Part shown: positions 7,342 to 17,001 of the stretch, in pieces
Layout: each line of letters opens with the position of its first letter
How positions within the stretch are numbered: position 1 is the first letter of the stretch
NCBI GenBank assembly: GCA_035551355.1
Contig: DASZNF010000112.1
Location: 1-36,638, forward strand
DNA: 36,638 nt
From: DATATV01 sp035551355
Lineage (GTDB): Bacteria; Actinomycetota; Actinomycetes; Mycobacteriales; Pseudonocardiaceae
Reading direction: 5' to 3'
The notes under the pieces: model-generated
The model's database searches: none
The model's input: the letters and a program-made list of their open reading frames with translations, nothing else
Told to the model about the DNA's origin: nothing
Made by a program: the position numbers and the translations under genes

Positions 7342-8159
7342 TGCAGGCGGCGAGTAGGGAATCCCTCGCCGCGGCGGGTGACCGGATCACACCGGTGCTC
7401 GACGCGGCGGACGCCGGTGCCCTGCGCACCCTCGGCGACGAGCTGTTCGCGGTGCTGCAGGTGCTGACCACCGAGCGTGTGCTGCGCCGTCACCTGGCCG
7501 ACCCGAGCACCGAGGCCGACGCCCGCAAGGCGCTGGCCGACCGGGTGTTCACCGGCAAGATCGGCGACACCGCGCTGGCCCAGCTCGGCGGACTGGTGAG
7601 CAGCCGCTGGTCGTCCTCGGCCGACCTGCTGGACGCGATCGAGCTGCTGTCCCGGCGGGCCCTGCTGGCCATCGCCGAGAAGGACGGCAGCGGCGAGGAC
7701 GTCGAGGACGAGCTGTTCCGGTTCGGCCGGATCCTGGACGGGCAGCCCCGGCTGCGCACCTTGCTGGCCGACACCTCCCATCCGGTGGACGGCCGGGTCA
7801 GCCTGCTCGACGGGCTGATCGAGGCCAAGGTCAGCCCGGTGACCAGGGCACTGCTGGAACAAGCCGTGCGGCTGCCCCGGGACGTTAGCCTGGAGCTGCT
7901 GGTCGCACGCCTGGCCGAACTGGCCGCGGCCCAGCGGGATCGGTCCGTCGCGCACGTGACGGCCGCCGCCCCGTTGACCGACGAGCAGGAACGGCGCCTG
8001 GCCCAGGTGCTGGGCACCATCTTCGGCCGGCCGGTTTCGGTGCAGGTCGAGCTGGACCCGGACGTGCTGGGCGGGCTGGTGATCCGCGTCGGAGACGAGG
8101 TCATCGACGGCAGCGTCGCGGCCCGGCTGGCCAAGGCTCGGCAGGACCTGCCGAGCTGA
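7338..8159 (+). CDS. atpH: F1Fo ATP synthase subunit delta
   Basis: A 273-residue delta subunit that sits on top of F1 and binds the peripheral stalk. The central region LFRFGRILDGQPRLRTLLAD and the C-terminal LGGLVIRVGDEVIDGSVAARL are typical. Its first residues (QAASRESLAA) line up with the linker of the mycobacterial fusion protein, so the gene boundary coincides with the domain boundary. GTG at 7338 overlaps the b' stop; ATG at 7341 is an equal alternative, with GAGGGG (7327-7332) placed for both. It is longer than a Streptomyces or E. coli delta. Confidence 0.93.
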   Translation: MMQAASRESLAAAGDRITPVLDAADAGALRTLGDELFAVLQVLTTERVLRRHLADPSTEADARKALADRVFTGKIGDTALAQLGGLVSSRWSSSADLLDAIELLSRRALLAIAEKDGSGEDVEDELFRFGRILDGQPRLRTLLADTSHPVDGRVSLLDGLIEAKVSPVTRALLEQAVRLPRDVSLELLVARLAELAAAQRDRSVAHVTAAAPLTDEQERRLAQVLGTIFGRPVSVQVELDPDVLGGLVIRVGDEVIDGSVAARLAKARQDLPS

Positions 8160-8232
8160 GCTCGGCGCAGGCCGGTCGAGCCCGGCACCCCCAAACAGAC
8201 CAGAAAAGATCGAGAGCAGGGACCGAATAGCC

Positions 8233-9873
8233 ATGGCGGAGCTGACGATCTCGTCGGACGAGATCCGGAGCGCGATCGAGAACTACGTCTCCACCTTCTC
8301 GCCCGAGACCGCTCGCGAGGAGGTCGGCGTCGTCGCCGACACCGGCGACGGTATCGCGCACGTCGAGGGCCTGCCCTCGGTGATGTCCAACGAGCTGCTG
8401 GAATTCCCGGGCGGGGTGCTCGGGGTGGCGCAGAACCTGGACGCGCGCGAGATCGGCGCGGTGATCCTCGGTGACTACGAGCACATCGAGGAGGGGCAGG
8501 AGGTCAAGCGCACCGGACGGGTGTTGTCCGTGCCGGTCGGCGACGGCTTCCTCGGCCGGGTCGTCGACCCGCTGGGCAACCCGATCGACGGGCTGGGCGA
8601 CGTCGTCGCCGACGACCAGCGGCCGCTGGAACTGCAGGCGCCGTCGGTGATGAACCGGCAGCCGGTGAAGGAACCGCTGCAGACCGGCATCAAGGCCATC
8701 GACGCGATGACGCCGATCGGCCGCGGCCAGCGCCAGCTGATCATCGGCGACCGCAAGACCGGCAAGACCGCGGTCTGCGTGGACACGATCATCAACCAGA
8801 AGCAGGCCTGGGAGTCCGGCGACCCCAAGCAGCAGGTGCGCTGCGTGTACGTCGCGGTCGGCCAGAAGGGCTCCACCATCGCGGGTGTGAAGACCGCGCT
8901 GGAGGAGGCCGGCGCCCTGGAGTACACCACCATCGTGGCCGCCCCGGCCTCGGACTCGGCCGGCTTCAAGTGGCTGGCCCCCTACACCGGTTCGGCCATC
9001 GGCCAGTACTGGATGTACCAGGGCAAGCACGTGCTGATCGTGTTCGACGACCTGACCAAGCAGGCCGAGGCCTACCGGGCGATCTCGCTGCTGCTGCGTC
9101 GCCCGCCGGGCCGCGAGGCCTACCCCGGTGACGTCTTCTACCTGCACTCGCGCCTGCTGGAGCGCTGCGCGAAGCTCTCCGACGAGCTGGGCGCGGGTTC
9201 GCTGACCGGCCTGCCGATCATCGAGACCAAGGCCAACGACGTGTCGGCCTACATCCCGACCAACGTCATCTCCATCACCGACGGCCAGTGCTTCCTGGAG
9301 TCCGACCTGTTCAACCAGGGCGTGCGGCCCGCGGTGAACGTCGGTATCTCGGTGTCCCGCGTGGGTGGTTCGGCCCAGGTGAAGGCGATCCGCAAGGTCG
9401 CCGGTTCGCTGCGGCTGGACCTGTCCCAGTACCGCGAGCTGGAGGCGTTCACCGCGTTCGCCTCCGACCTGGACCCGACCTCCAAGGCCCAGCTGGACCG
9501 CGGCGCCCGCCTGGTCGAGCTGCTCAAGCAGCCGCAGTACAACCCGTACCCGGTCGAGGAGCAGGTGGTCTCCATCTTCCTGGGCACCGAGGGTCACCTC
9601 GACTCGGTGCCGCTGGGCGATGTCCGCCGGTTCGAGACGGAGTTCCTGGAGCACCTGCGCGGCGCCTCCGGGATCCTCGACGAGATCCGCGACACCAAGG
9701 AGCTCTCCGACGACGTCAGCGAGCGCCTGGTGACCGCGATCAACGATTTCAAGCGCGGCTTCGCCGCAGGCGACGGCTCCTCGGTGGTCGAGGACCACAC
9801 CGAGGCTCTGGACCCCGACCAGGAAGGGCACGAGTCGGTCAGCGTGAACCGCCCCGCGCCCAGCCAGAAGTGA
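8233..9873 (+). CDS. atpA: F1Fo ATP synthase subunit alpha
   Basis: The non-catalytic nucleotide-binding subunit, 546 residues. Walker A is GDRKTGKTA (from Gly172, Lys178), slightly varied from the usual GDRQTGKT. The segment PGREAYPGDVFYLHSRLLERCAK and its Arg-bearing neighbourhood are intact. About 30 residues after the conserved core (from DGSSVVEDHTEAL) form a C-terminal tail like the mycobacterial alpha extension, which is known to damp ATP hydrolysis. A 73-base gap separates it from atpH, and GAGCAGGG stands ahead of the ATG. Confidence 0.97.
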   Translation: MAELTISSDEIRSAIENYVSTFSPETAREEVGVVADTGDGIAHVEGLPSVMSNELLEFPGGVLGVAQNLDAREIGAVILGDYEHIEEGQEVKRTGRVLSVPVGDGFLGRVVDPLGNPIDGLGDVVADDQRPLELQAPSVMNRQPVKEPLQTGIKAIDAMTPIGRGQRQLIIGDRKTGKTAVCVDTIINQKQAWESGDPKQQVRCVYVAVGQKGSTIAGVKTALEEAGALEYTTIVAAPASDSAGFKWLAPYTGSAIGQYWMYQGKHVLIVFDDLTKQAEAYRAISLLLRRPPGREAYPGDVFYLHSRLLERCAKLSDELGAGSLTGLPIIETKANDVSAYIPTNVISITDGQCFLESDLFNQGVRPAVNVGISVSRVGGSAQVKAIRKVAGSLRLDLSQYRELEAFTAFASDLDPTSKAQLDRGARLVELLKQPQYNPYPVEEQVVSIFLGTEGHLDSVPLGDVRRFETEFLEHLRGASGILDEIRDTKELSDDVSERLVTAINDFKRGFAAGDGSSVVEDHTEALDPDQEGHESVSVNRPAPSQK

Positions 9874-9884
9874 CCGCGTGAGCT

Positions 9885-10790
9885 ATGGCAGCTGAACTGC
9901 GAATCCTTCGACAGCGCGTCCGCTCGGTCAAGTCGATCCAGAAGACGACCCGGGCGTTCGAACTGATCGCGACCTCGCGCATCGGCAAGGCGCGGTCCCG
10001 GGTGGCGGCGGCCCAGCCCTACGCCGAGGAGATCACCAAGGTGCTCTCCGCGCTGGGCACCGCGGCCTCCAGCCTGGACCACCCGCTGCTGGTGGCCAAG
10101 GAGAACCCGACCCGGGCCGCGGTGCTGGTGGTGACCTCGGACAAGGGCATGTGCGGCGGCTACAACTCCAACGTGCTGCGCAAAGCCGAGGAGCTGCGGA
10201 AGCTGCTGCGCGACGAGGGCAAGTCGGTGCGCCTGTACGTCACCGGCCGCAAGGCGCTCGGCTACTACAAGTTCCGGGACCGGCCGGTCGAGGAGTCCTG
10301 GACCGGGTTCTCCGACCAGCCGGTCTACGAGCAGGCCGCCGAGGCCGGCGAGGCCATGGTCAACGCGTTCCTTGGCGAGGGCGAGGACGACGAGGGCATC
10401 GACGAGCTGCACATCGTCTACACCGAGTTCCGCTCGATGCTGACCCAGACGCCGGTGGCCAAGCGGATCGCGCCGCTGGACGTGGAGTACGAGGTCGAGA
10501 ACCCGGCCGAACTGCCCGACTACGAGTTCGAACCGGACGCCGAGTCGCTGCTCTCGGCGCTGCTGCCCAAGTACGTCAAGACCAGGATCTTCGCCGCGAT
10601 GCTGGACTCGGCGGCCTCCGAGCTGGCTGCCCGGCAGCGCGCGATGAAGGCCGCGACGGACAATGCCGACGAGCTGATCCGCAACCTCACCCGGCAGGCC
10701 AACGCGGCCCGCCAGGCGCAGATCACCCAGGAGATCAGCGAGATCGTCGGCGGTGCCGACGCGCTCGCCGCTGCAGGAAGTGATGAATAA
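9885..10790 (+). CDS. atpG: F1Fo ATP synthase subunit gamma
   Basis: The central rotor shaft, 301 residues: an N-terminal helix starting RQRVRSVKSIQKTTRAFELIA and a C-terminal helix with ARQRAMKAATDNADELI. An acidic insert GEGEDDEGID at residues 164-173 falls where actinobacterial and mycobacterial gamma subunits carry an extra loop, not present in E. coli. Its TAA is directly followed by the atpD ATG. Confidence 0.96.
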   Translation: MAAELRILRQRVRSVKSIQKTTRAFELIATSRIGKARSRVAAAQPYAEEITKVLSALGTAASSLDHPLLVAKENPTRAAVLVVTSDKGMCGGYNSNVLRKAEELRKLLRDEGKSVRLYVTGRKALGYYKFRDRPVEESWTGFSDQPVYEQAAEAGEAMVNAFLGEGEDDEGIDELHIVYTEFRSMLTQTPVAKRIAPLDVEYEVENPAELPDYEFEPDAESLLSALLPKYVKTRIFAAMLDSAASELAARQRAMKAATDNADELIRNLTRQANAARQAQITQEISEIVGGADALAAAGSDE

Positions 10791-12224
<1,434 letters not shown>

Positions 12225-12236
12225 CACCCCTGTTCG

Positions 12237-12273
12237 GTGTGTGGGTCGCTCCTTCCGGGGGCGGCCCACACAC
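12237..12273 (+). terminator. 13-bp hairpin between atpD and atpC
   Basis: GTGTGTGGGTCGC (12237-12249) pairs with GCGGCCCACACAC (12261-12273) over 13 bp with one G-T wobble, around an 11-base loop. No T-run follows. It may be a partial terminator, or a 3' stabiliser for the upstream atp mRNA, rather than a complete stop, since atpC belongs to the same complex. Confidence 0.6.
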
Positions 12274-12293
12274 CGGATTGTGGACAAACCGTT

Positions 12294-12299
12294 TAGACT
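12294..12299 (+). promoter_or_regulatory. Candidate internal -10 element upstream of atpC
   Basis: TAGACT (TANNNT) lies 20 bases after the hairpin and about 58 bases before the atpC start. The 133-base atpD-atpC gap is locally AT-richer here. It could start a separate atpC-DUF2550-GST transcript. No -35 is recognised. Confidence 0.3.
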
Positions 12300-12357
12300 G
12301 CGGACCTCTGCCCTGGGTGACGCGGCGCGAGATGGTTTCGACGATGAGGAGACGCAC

Positions 12358-12723
12358 GTGGCCGAGATGACCGTCGAGCTGGTGGCCGTCGAACGGCAAC
12401 TGTGGTCCGGCACCGCCACCGCCGTGTACACCCGCACCACCGAGGGCGAGATCGGCGTGCTGCCGCGGCACATTCCGCTGCTCGGCGAGCTCGTCGGCGA
12501 CTGCGTGGTACGCATCGACGCCACTGACGGCGAGCAGATCCATGCCGCCGTGCAGGGTGGCTTCCTGTCCGTGACCGGTGAGCGGGTCAGCATCCTCGCC
12601 GAGACCGCCCAGTTCGGCAACGAGATCGACGTGGACGCCGCGCGATCCGATCTGGACAGCGAGGACGAGGCCGTGCGGGCGAGAGCCGCGTCGCAGTTGC
12701 GCGCGGCCGGACAGACGGTCTGA
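12358..12723 (+). CDS. atpC: F1Fo ATP synthase subunit epsilon
   Basis: The 121-residue epsilon subunit binds gamma and the c-ring and regulates hydrolysis. The N-terminal beta-sandwich is recognisable (TEGEIGVLPRHIPLLGEL, then GGFLSVTGERVSILAE), followed by a short C-terminal helical part (ARSDLDSEDEAVRARAASQLRAA). GTG at 12358 is chosen because GAGGAG (12346-12351) lies six bases upstream. The open frame extends further 5' but without family similarity. The size matches the mycobacterial subunit. Confidence 0.95.
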   Translation: MAEMTVELVAVERQLWSGTATAVYTRTTEGEIGVLPRHIPLLGELVGDCVVRIDATDGEQIHAAVQGGFLSVTGERVSILAETAQFGNEIDVDAARSDLDSEDEAVRARAASQLRAAGQTV

Positions 12724-12754
12724 GGCGCGGCTGCGAGGCGGGGTGGGAGCGGCC

Positions 12755-13186
12755 GTGGGGATCACCGGGTTCGTGGGGCTGATCCTGATCGCCGTGGCGA
12801 TCGCCCTTGCCTTCTACGCCTCACGGCGGTTCCGCTTGCTTCGCGAGGGCGGCGTGCACGTCGCCCTGCGCCACCGGATCGACGATTCCGGCCGCGGCTG
12901 GCAGCTGGGCGTCGGCCGCTACCGGGGTGACGAGTTCGTCTGGTACCGGGTGCTGTCCGTGCGCAGCGGCCCCGACTGCGTGATCCAACGGGCCAATTTC
13001 GAGGTGGCCGACCGGCGCGAACCGTCGGTCCCGGAGAGCTATTCGATGCCCGCGGACGCGATCGTGCTGCGCTGCCGGGCCAAGGTGGGCGAGTTGGAGA
13101 TCGCCATGGACACCGAGGCGCTCACCGGTTTCCTGTCCTGGCTGGAGTCCTCTCCGCCCGGTCGCGCCGTACCCTGGGCTTCGTGA
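12755..13186 (+). CDS. DUF2550 membrane protein (Rv1312-like)
   Basis: A 143-residue protein with one N-terminal membrane helix (about 3-22, TGFVGLILIAVAIALAFYASRRF) and a soluble C-terminal domain ending LTGFLSWLESSPPGRA. Position after atpC, topology and the FLSWLES motif match M. tuberculosis Rv1312. Function is unknown. GTG at 12755 has GGGAG five bases upstream; GTG at 12743 is an alternative adding four residues. The stop overlaps the GTG of the next gene (GTGA), so the two are coupled. Confidence 0.82.
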   Translation: MGITGFVGLILIAVAIALAFYASRRFRLLREGGVHVALRHRIDDSGRGWQLGVGRYRGDEFVWYRVLSVRSGPDCVIQRANFEVADRREPSVPESYSMPADAIVLRCRAKVGELEIAMDTEALTGFLSWLESSPPGRAVPWAS

Positions 13187-14199
13187 GCTCTGGAGCAGGT
13201 TCCCGTTCTGGCGAGTACCGCCGCGACATGAACTACGTGACCGACCGGGTCACCGAGGACGGCCGCGACGGCTGGCCGGTGGAGGCCGGGCGATACCGGT
13301 TGGTGGTGGCCCGGGCCTGCCCGTGGGCGAACCGGGCGATCATCGTGCGCCGGCTGCTGGGCCTTGAGGACGCGCTGTCCATGGGGGTGTGCGGGCCGAC
13401 CCACGACGAGCGCAGCTGGACCTTCGACCTCGACCCCGGCGGCAAGGACCCGGTGCTGGGCATCGAACGCCTGCAGCAGGCCTATTTCGCGCGTTTCCCG
13501 GGCTATCCGCGGGGCATCACCGTGCCGGCCATCGTGGACGAGCCGACCGGCAAACTGGTCACCAACGATTTCGCCCAGATCACCCTGGACCTGTCCACCC
13601 AGTGGCGGAAATTCCACCGCCCGGGCGCGCCCGACCTCTACCCGGACGCCCTGCGCGAGGAGATCGACGAGGTCGGCGACGCGGTGTTCCGCGATGTCAA
13701 CAACGCCGTCTACCAAGCCGGTTTCGCCACCGACCAGGCCGCCTACGAGAAGGCCTACCACCGGCTGTTCGACCGGTTCGATTGGCTGTCCGCGCGCCTG
13801 TCCGGCCAGCGCTACCTGGTGGGCGACACGATCACCGAGGCCGACGTCCGGCTGTTCACCACGCTGGTCCGGTTCGACGCGGTCTACCACGGGCACTTCA
13901 AGTGCAACCGGAACAAGCTGACCGAGCTGCCGGTGCTGTGGGCCTACGCCCGGGACCTGTTCCAGACCCCGGGCTTCGGCGACACCATCGACTTCGACCA
14001 CATCAAGCGGCACTACTACCTGGTGCACAAGTCGTTGAACCCGAGCGGCATCGTGCCGGCCGGGCCGGACCTGGCCAATTGGCTGGACCCCCACGACCGG
14101 GCCACGCTGGGCGGCCGCCCGTTCGGCGAGGGCACCCCGCCGGGGCCGCCATCGGCGGCCGAGACGGTGCCCGCCGGGCACACCCCGCTGACCCCCTGA
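13183..14199 (+). CDS. Xi-class glutathione S-transferase / glutathionyl-hydroquinone reductase family
   Basis: A 338-residue member of the Ecm4/YqjG family, whose characterised members reduce glutathionyl-hydroquinones. It begins with NYVTDRVTEDGRDGWPVE; the catalytic Cys46 lies in ARACPWANR, followed by GVCGPTHDERSWTFDLDPGG. The C-terminal helical GST domain contains YLVGDTITEADVRLFTTLVRFD. A Pro-rich tail of about 30 residues follows. Actinomycetes of this group normally use mycothiol rather than glutathione, so the thiol partner here is uncertain. The GTG start overlaps the stop of the DUF2550 gene, putting it at the end of the ATP synthase operon. Confidence 0.88.
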   Translation: MSSGAGSRSGEYRRDMNYVTDRVTEDGRDGWPVEAGRYRLVVARACPWANRAIIVRRLLGLEDALSMGVCGPTHDERSWTFDLDPGGKDPVLGIERLQQAYFARFPGYPRGITVPAIVDEPTGKLVTNDFAQITLDLSTQWRKFHRPGAPDLYPDALREEIDEVGDAVFRDVNNAVYQAGFATDQAAYEKAYHRLFDRFDWLSARLSGQRYLVGDTITEADVRLFTTLVRFDAVYHGHFKCNRNKLTELPVLWAYARDLFQTPGFGDTIDFDHIKRHYYLVHKSLNPSGIVPAGPDLANWLDPHDRATLGGRPFGEGTPPGPPSAAETVPAGHTPLTP

Positions 14200-14217
14200 G
14201 CCGCCGCTGAGCGTGTG

Positions 14218-14991
14218 TCAGTGCCACTGGCCGGGGCGGCCGAGGGTTTGTTCCGGCGTCGCCCCGGGGCGCGTCCACTGCGGCACCGGGCGGCCGGTCG
14301 GGCCCCACGTGTCGGCCCCGTCCGCGTCCGTGCGCCAGGACCAGCACGGGGCGCCGCCCTCCGGCCAGCCCTCGGGCTTGTCCTCCCAGTCCTCGCCGCG
14401 GCCGTAGGGCGTCATGTCCAGCAGGCCCAGCGATCCGTTGACCCGCTCGTTGCCCCGGCCGGTCGTGGAGTACGTGATGAACGTCCGGTCGCCGTCGCGC
14501 AGGAACGAGGTGAGGCGACCCGCCCCACCGCCGACCGGCCGGGGCAGGTCGCGCACCGAGTACCAGGGCTCGGTGTAGCCCATGAACTCCACGAAGGCGG
14601 CCACCTCCGGCCACCGGCCGGCGGTCAGGACGGCGAACGAGACGCCCCGGGCGTTGAGGTAGCTGGCGTCCCGCAGATGCCAGGCCGTGGTGGTGCAGCC
14701 CTCGCACTGTCCCTGGTGCGGCGCGCCGTCCCACCACATGTGCTTGTAGACCACGAGCTCCTCGCGGCCCTGGAACAGATCGATGAACGGAACCGGGCCG
14801 TCGGCTCCGACGACCTCGACCGTCCCGTCGAACTCCACCATCGGGAGCCGGCGGCGGGCCGCGGCGATCGCGTCCCCCTCCCGGGTGTGGGCCTTCTCCC
14901 GCAGCAGCAGCTCGGCCGATGCGGCCTGCCAGGTGGCCAGGTCGACCACGGGCGGGCGCGTGGTGGTCGGTTTGTTCGGCGTGGTCGTCAT
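14218..14991 (-). CDS. DUF899 thioredoxin-like protein
   Basis: A 257-residue DUF899 protein, a family with a thioredoxin-like fold and no firmly established function. Landmarks are YKHMWWDGAPHQGQCEGCTTTAW, with a CxxC pair in the active-site position, and the C-terminal WGPTGRPVPQWTRPG. The ATG at 14991 is preceded by GGAGGAC, a good ribosome-binding site. It converges on the GST gene with only 18 bases between the two stops. A role in thiol chemistry is possible but not shown. Confidence 0.82.
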   Translation of the reverse strand: MTTTPNKPTTTRPPVVDLATWQAASAELLLREKAHTREGDAIAAARRRLPMVEFDGTVEVVGADGPVPFIDLFQGREELVVYKHMWWDGAPHQGQCEGCTTTAWHLRDASYLNARGVSFAVLTAGRWPEVAAFVEFMGYTEPWYSVRDLPRPVGGGAGRLTSFLRDGDRTFITYSTTGRGNERVNGSLGLLDMTPYGRGEDWEDKPEGWPEGGAPCWSWRTDADGADTWGPTGRPVPQWTRPGATPEQTLGRPGQWH

Positions 14992-15076
14992 GGTGTCCTC
15001 CGTGGTGTGCGGCAGCGGTCACCGAAGAAGACCGGCGACCCGGCCAGAACTCATCGCAGCGGTGGTGCCGGGCCGG

Positions 15077-15649
15077 TCAGTCGCTCTCGCCGGGGCGCCA
15101 GAGCACGTCCCCGTCCGGGTTGGCCAGCCGGCCCAGGATGAACAGCAGATCGGACAGTCGGTTGAGGTACTTGGCGGTGAGCACGTTCGCGTGGTCGGGG
15201 TCGATCTCCAGCAGGGCCCAGGCGCTGCGCTCGGCCCGCCGGGTCACCGTGCGGGCCACGTGCAGCAGCGCCGCGCCGGGGGTGCCGCCGGGCAGGATGA
15301 ACGAGGCCAGCGGGGCCAGTTCGGCGTTGAACTCGTCGCACCAGTGCTCGAGTCGCTCGATGTAGGACGGGGTCACCCGCAACGGGGGTACCTTCGGATC
15401 GGGCACAATCGGGCTGGCCAGATCGGCGCCCACATCGAACAGGTCGTTCTGCACCTGACGCAGGACCTTGTGCAGCGCTTCGGGCAGCCTGCCGGCGGCC
15501 AGCGCGACCCCGATGGCGGCGTTCGCCTCCTCGGTGTCGGCGTAGGCCACGAGGCGCGGGTCGGTCTTGCTGACCCGGGAGAAGTCGGCCAGTCCGCTGG
15601 TCCCGTCATCCCCGGTGCGGGTGTAAATCCTCGTCAGATGCACTGCCAT
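15077..15649 (-). CDS. Cob(I)alamin adenosyltransferase, PduO type
   Basis: Transfers the adenosyl group of ATP to cob(I)alamin to make coenzyme B12. The 190-residue protein has the N-terminal ATP-binding TRIYTRTGDDGTSGL, the AYADTEEANAAIG helix, and RTVTRRAERSAWALLE with the catalytic Arg region, then YLNRLSDLLFILGR. M. tuberculosis Rv1314c is the positional equivalent, also divergent from murA. Its product is the cofactor of the mutase encoded about 2 kb away (17624-19630). It has no Shine-Dalgarno; a TAGGCT hexamer six bases ahead points to a leaderless mRNA. Confidence 0.93.
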   Translation of the reverse strand: MAVHLTRIYTRTGDDGTSGLADFSRVSKTDPRLVAYADTEEANAAIGVALAAGRLPEALHKVLRQVQNDLFDVGADLASPIVPDPKVPPLRVTPSYIERLEHWCDEFNAELAPLASFILPGGTPGAALLHVARTVTRRAERSAWALLEIDPDHANVLTAKYLNRLSDLLFILGRLANPDGDVLWRPGESD

Positions 15650-15655
15650 ACCGCC

Positions 15656-15661
15656 AGCCTA
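15656..15661 (-). promoter_or_regulatory. -10 element of a leaderless cobalamin adenosyltransferase transcript
   Basis: On the minus strand TAGGCT is followed by six bases and the ATG at 15649. The TANNNT match is exact and there is no ribosome-binding site between. Confidence 0.5.
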
Positions 15662-15682
15662 AGGGTGTTCGGGCGGTATCCG

Positions 15683-15688
15683 TACGAT
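15683..15688 (+). promoter_or_regulatory. Candidate -10 element for murA
   Basis: TACGAT lies 22 bases downstream of the divergent -10 on the opposite strand. Initiation near 15695 would give murA a 20- to 35-base leader. Confidence 0.4.
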
Positions 15689-15714
15689 GCTCGGCGGACG
15701 TTTGGGGGTCACAG

Positions 15715-17001
15715 ATGTGGAGACCTGATTTGAGCGAGCATTTCCGAGTTGGCGGCGGCGCGCGACTCACCGGTGTGGTGGATGTCGTCGGCGCCAAGAA
15801 CAGCGTGCTCAAGCTGATGGCGGCCGCGCTGTTGGCCGAGGGCACGACCACGCTGACCAACTGTCCGGAAATCCTCGACGTGCCCCTGATGGCCGACGTG
15901 CTGCGCGGGCTGGGCTGCGAGGTCACCATCGAGGGTGACACCACGGTCATCGACACCCCGGCGCAACTGTCCCACCGGGCCGACTTCGCCTCGGTGGGCA
16001 AGCTGCGGGCCTCGGTGTGCGTGCTCGGGCCGCTGATCGGCCGGTGCAAGCGCGCGGTGGTGGCGCTGCCCGGCGGCGACGCCATCGGCTCCCGGCCGCT
16101 GGACATGCACCAGAGCGGCCTGCGCCAGCTCGGCGCGCACAGCGAGATCGAGCACGGCTGCGTGGTGGCCGAGGCCGAGAACCTGCGCGGCGCGCAGATC
16201 TGGCTGGACTTCCCCAGCATGGGCGCCACCGAGAACATCCTGATGGCCGCGGTGCTGGCCGAGGGCACCACGGTGATCGACAACGCCGCGCGCGAGCCGG
16301 AGATCGCCGACCTGTGCACGCTGCTGGTGCAGATGGGCGCCAAGATCGAGGGCGCGGGCACCTCCACCCTCACCGTGCACGGCGTGGACACCCTGCGCCC
16401 GGTCGCCCACCGGGTGATCGGCGACCGGATCGTCGGCGCCACCTGGGCCTTCGCCGCCGCGGTGACCCGGGGTGACGTGACCGTGCGCGGGGTCGACCCG
16501 CACCACCTGGACCTGGTGCTGGAGAAGCTGCGCATGGCCGGGGCCGAGGTGACCATCGGCGAGGAGCAGTTCCGCGTGGTGCAGCGCGGGCGGCCGGCCG
16601 CAGTCGACTTCGTCACCCTGCCCTACCCGGGCTTCGCCACCGACCTGCAGCCGTTCGCGGTGGCGCTGGCCGCGGTCGCCGAGGGCACCTCGATGATCAC
16701 CGAGAACGTGTTCGAGGCCCGGTTCCGGTTCATCGAGGAGATGATCCGGCTGGGCGCGGACGCCCGCACCGACGGCCACCACGCGGTGGTGCGCGGCCTG
16801 GAGCAGCTGTCCAGCGCGCCGGTGTGGGCCTCGGACATCCGGGCTGGGGTCGGCCTGGTGCTGGCCGGGTTGTGCGCGGAGGGGGTCACCGAGGTGTGGG
16901 ACGTGTTCCACATCGACCGCGGCTACCCGCGGTTCGTGGAGAACATGCAGAAACTGGGCGCGGACGTGCGCCGGGTCGACGCCCCGCCGGAACGGGACTG
17001 A
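15715..17001 (+). CDS. murA: UDP-N-acetylglucosamine 1-carboxyvinyltransferase (MurA)
   Basis: First committed enzyme of peptidoglycan precursor synthesis; it adds enolpyruvate from PEP to UDP-GlcNAc. Up to 428 residues, with the N-terminal Lys-Asn in GAKNSVLKLM and the repeated EPSP-synthase-type fold. The active-site loop reads ALPGGDAIGSRP: Asp stands where E. coli MurA has Cys115, the residue alkylated by fosfomycin. Two starts are plausible: ATG at 15715 after GGGGG, or TTG at 15730 after GTGGAGA. The TTG start aligns exactly with the M. tuberculosis N-terminus and would number this Asp 117, as in that species. The last codons and stop form part of a tandem repeat. Confidence 0.95.
   Translation: MWRPDLSEHFRVGGGARLTGVVDVVGAKNSVLKLMAAALLAEGTTTLTNCPEILDVPLMADVLRGLGCEVTIEGDTTVIDTPAQLSHRADFASVGKLRASVCVLGPLIGRCKRAVVALPGGDAIGSRPLDMHQSGLRQLGAHSEIEHGCVVAEAENLRGAQIWLDFPSMGATENILMAAVLAEGTTVIDNAAREPEIADLCTLLVQMGAKIEGAGTSTLTVHGVDTLRPVAHRVIGDRIVGATWAFAAAVTRGDVTVRGVDPHHLDLVLEKLRMAGAEVTIGEEQFRVVQRGRPAAVDFVTLPYPGFATDLQPFAVALAAVAEGTSMITENVFEARFRFIEEMIRLGADARTDGHHAVVRGLEQLSSAPVWASDIRAGVGLVLAGLCAEGVTEVWDVFHIDRGYPRFVENMQKLGADVRRVDAPPERD

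Noticed and set aside
14179..14217. Hairpin between the convergent GST and DUF899 genes
   Set aside because: Only two 4-bp stems separated by bulges can be drawn, too weak to call a terminator.
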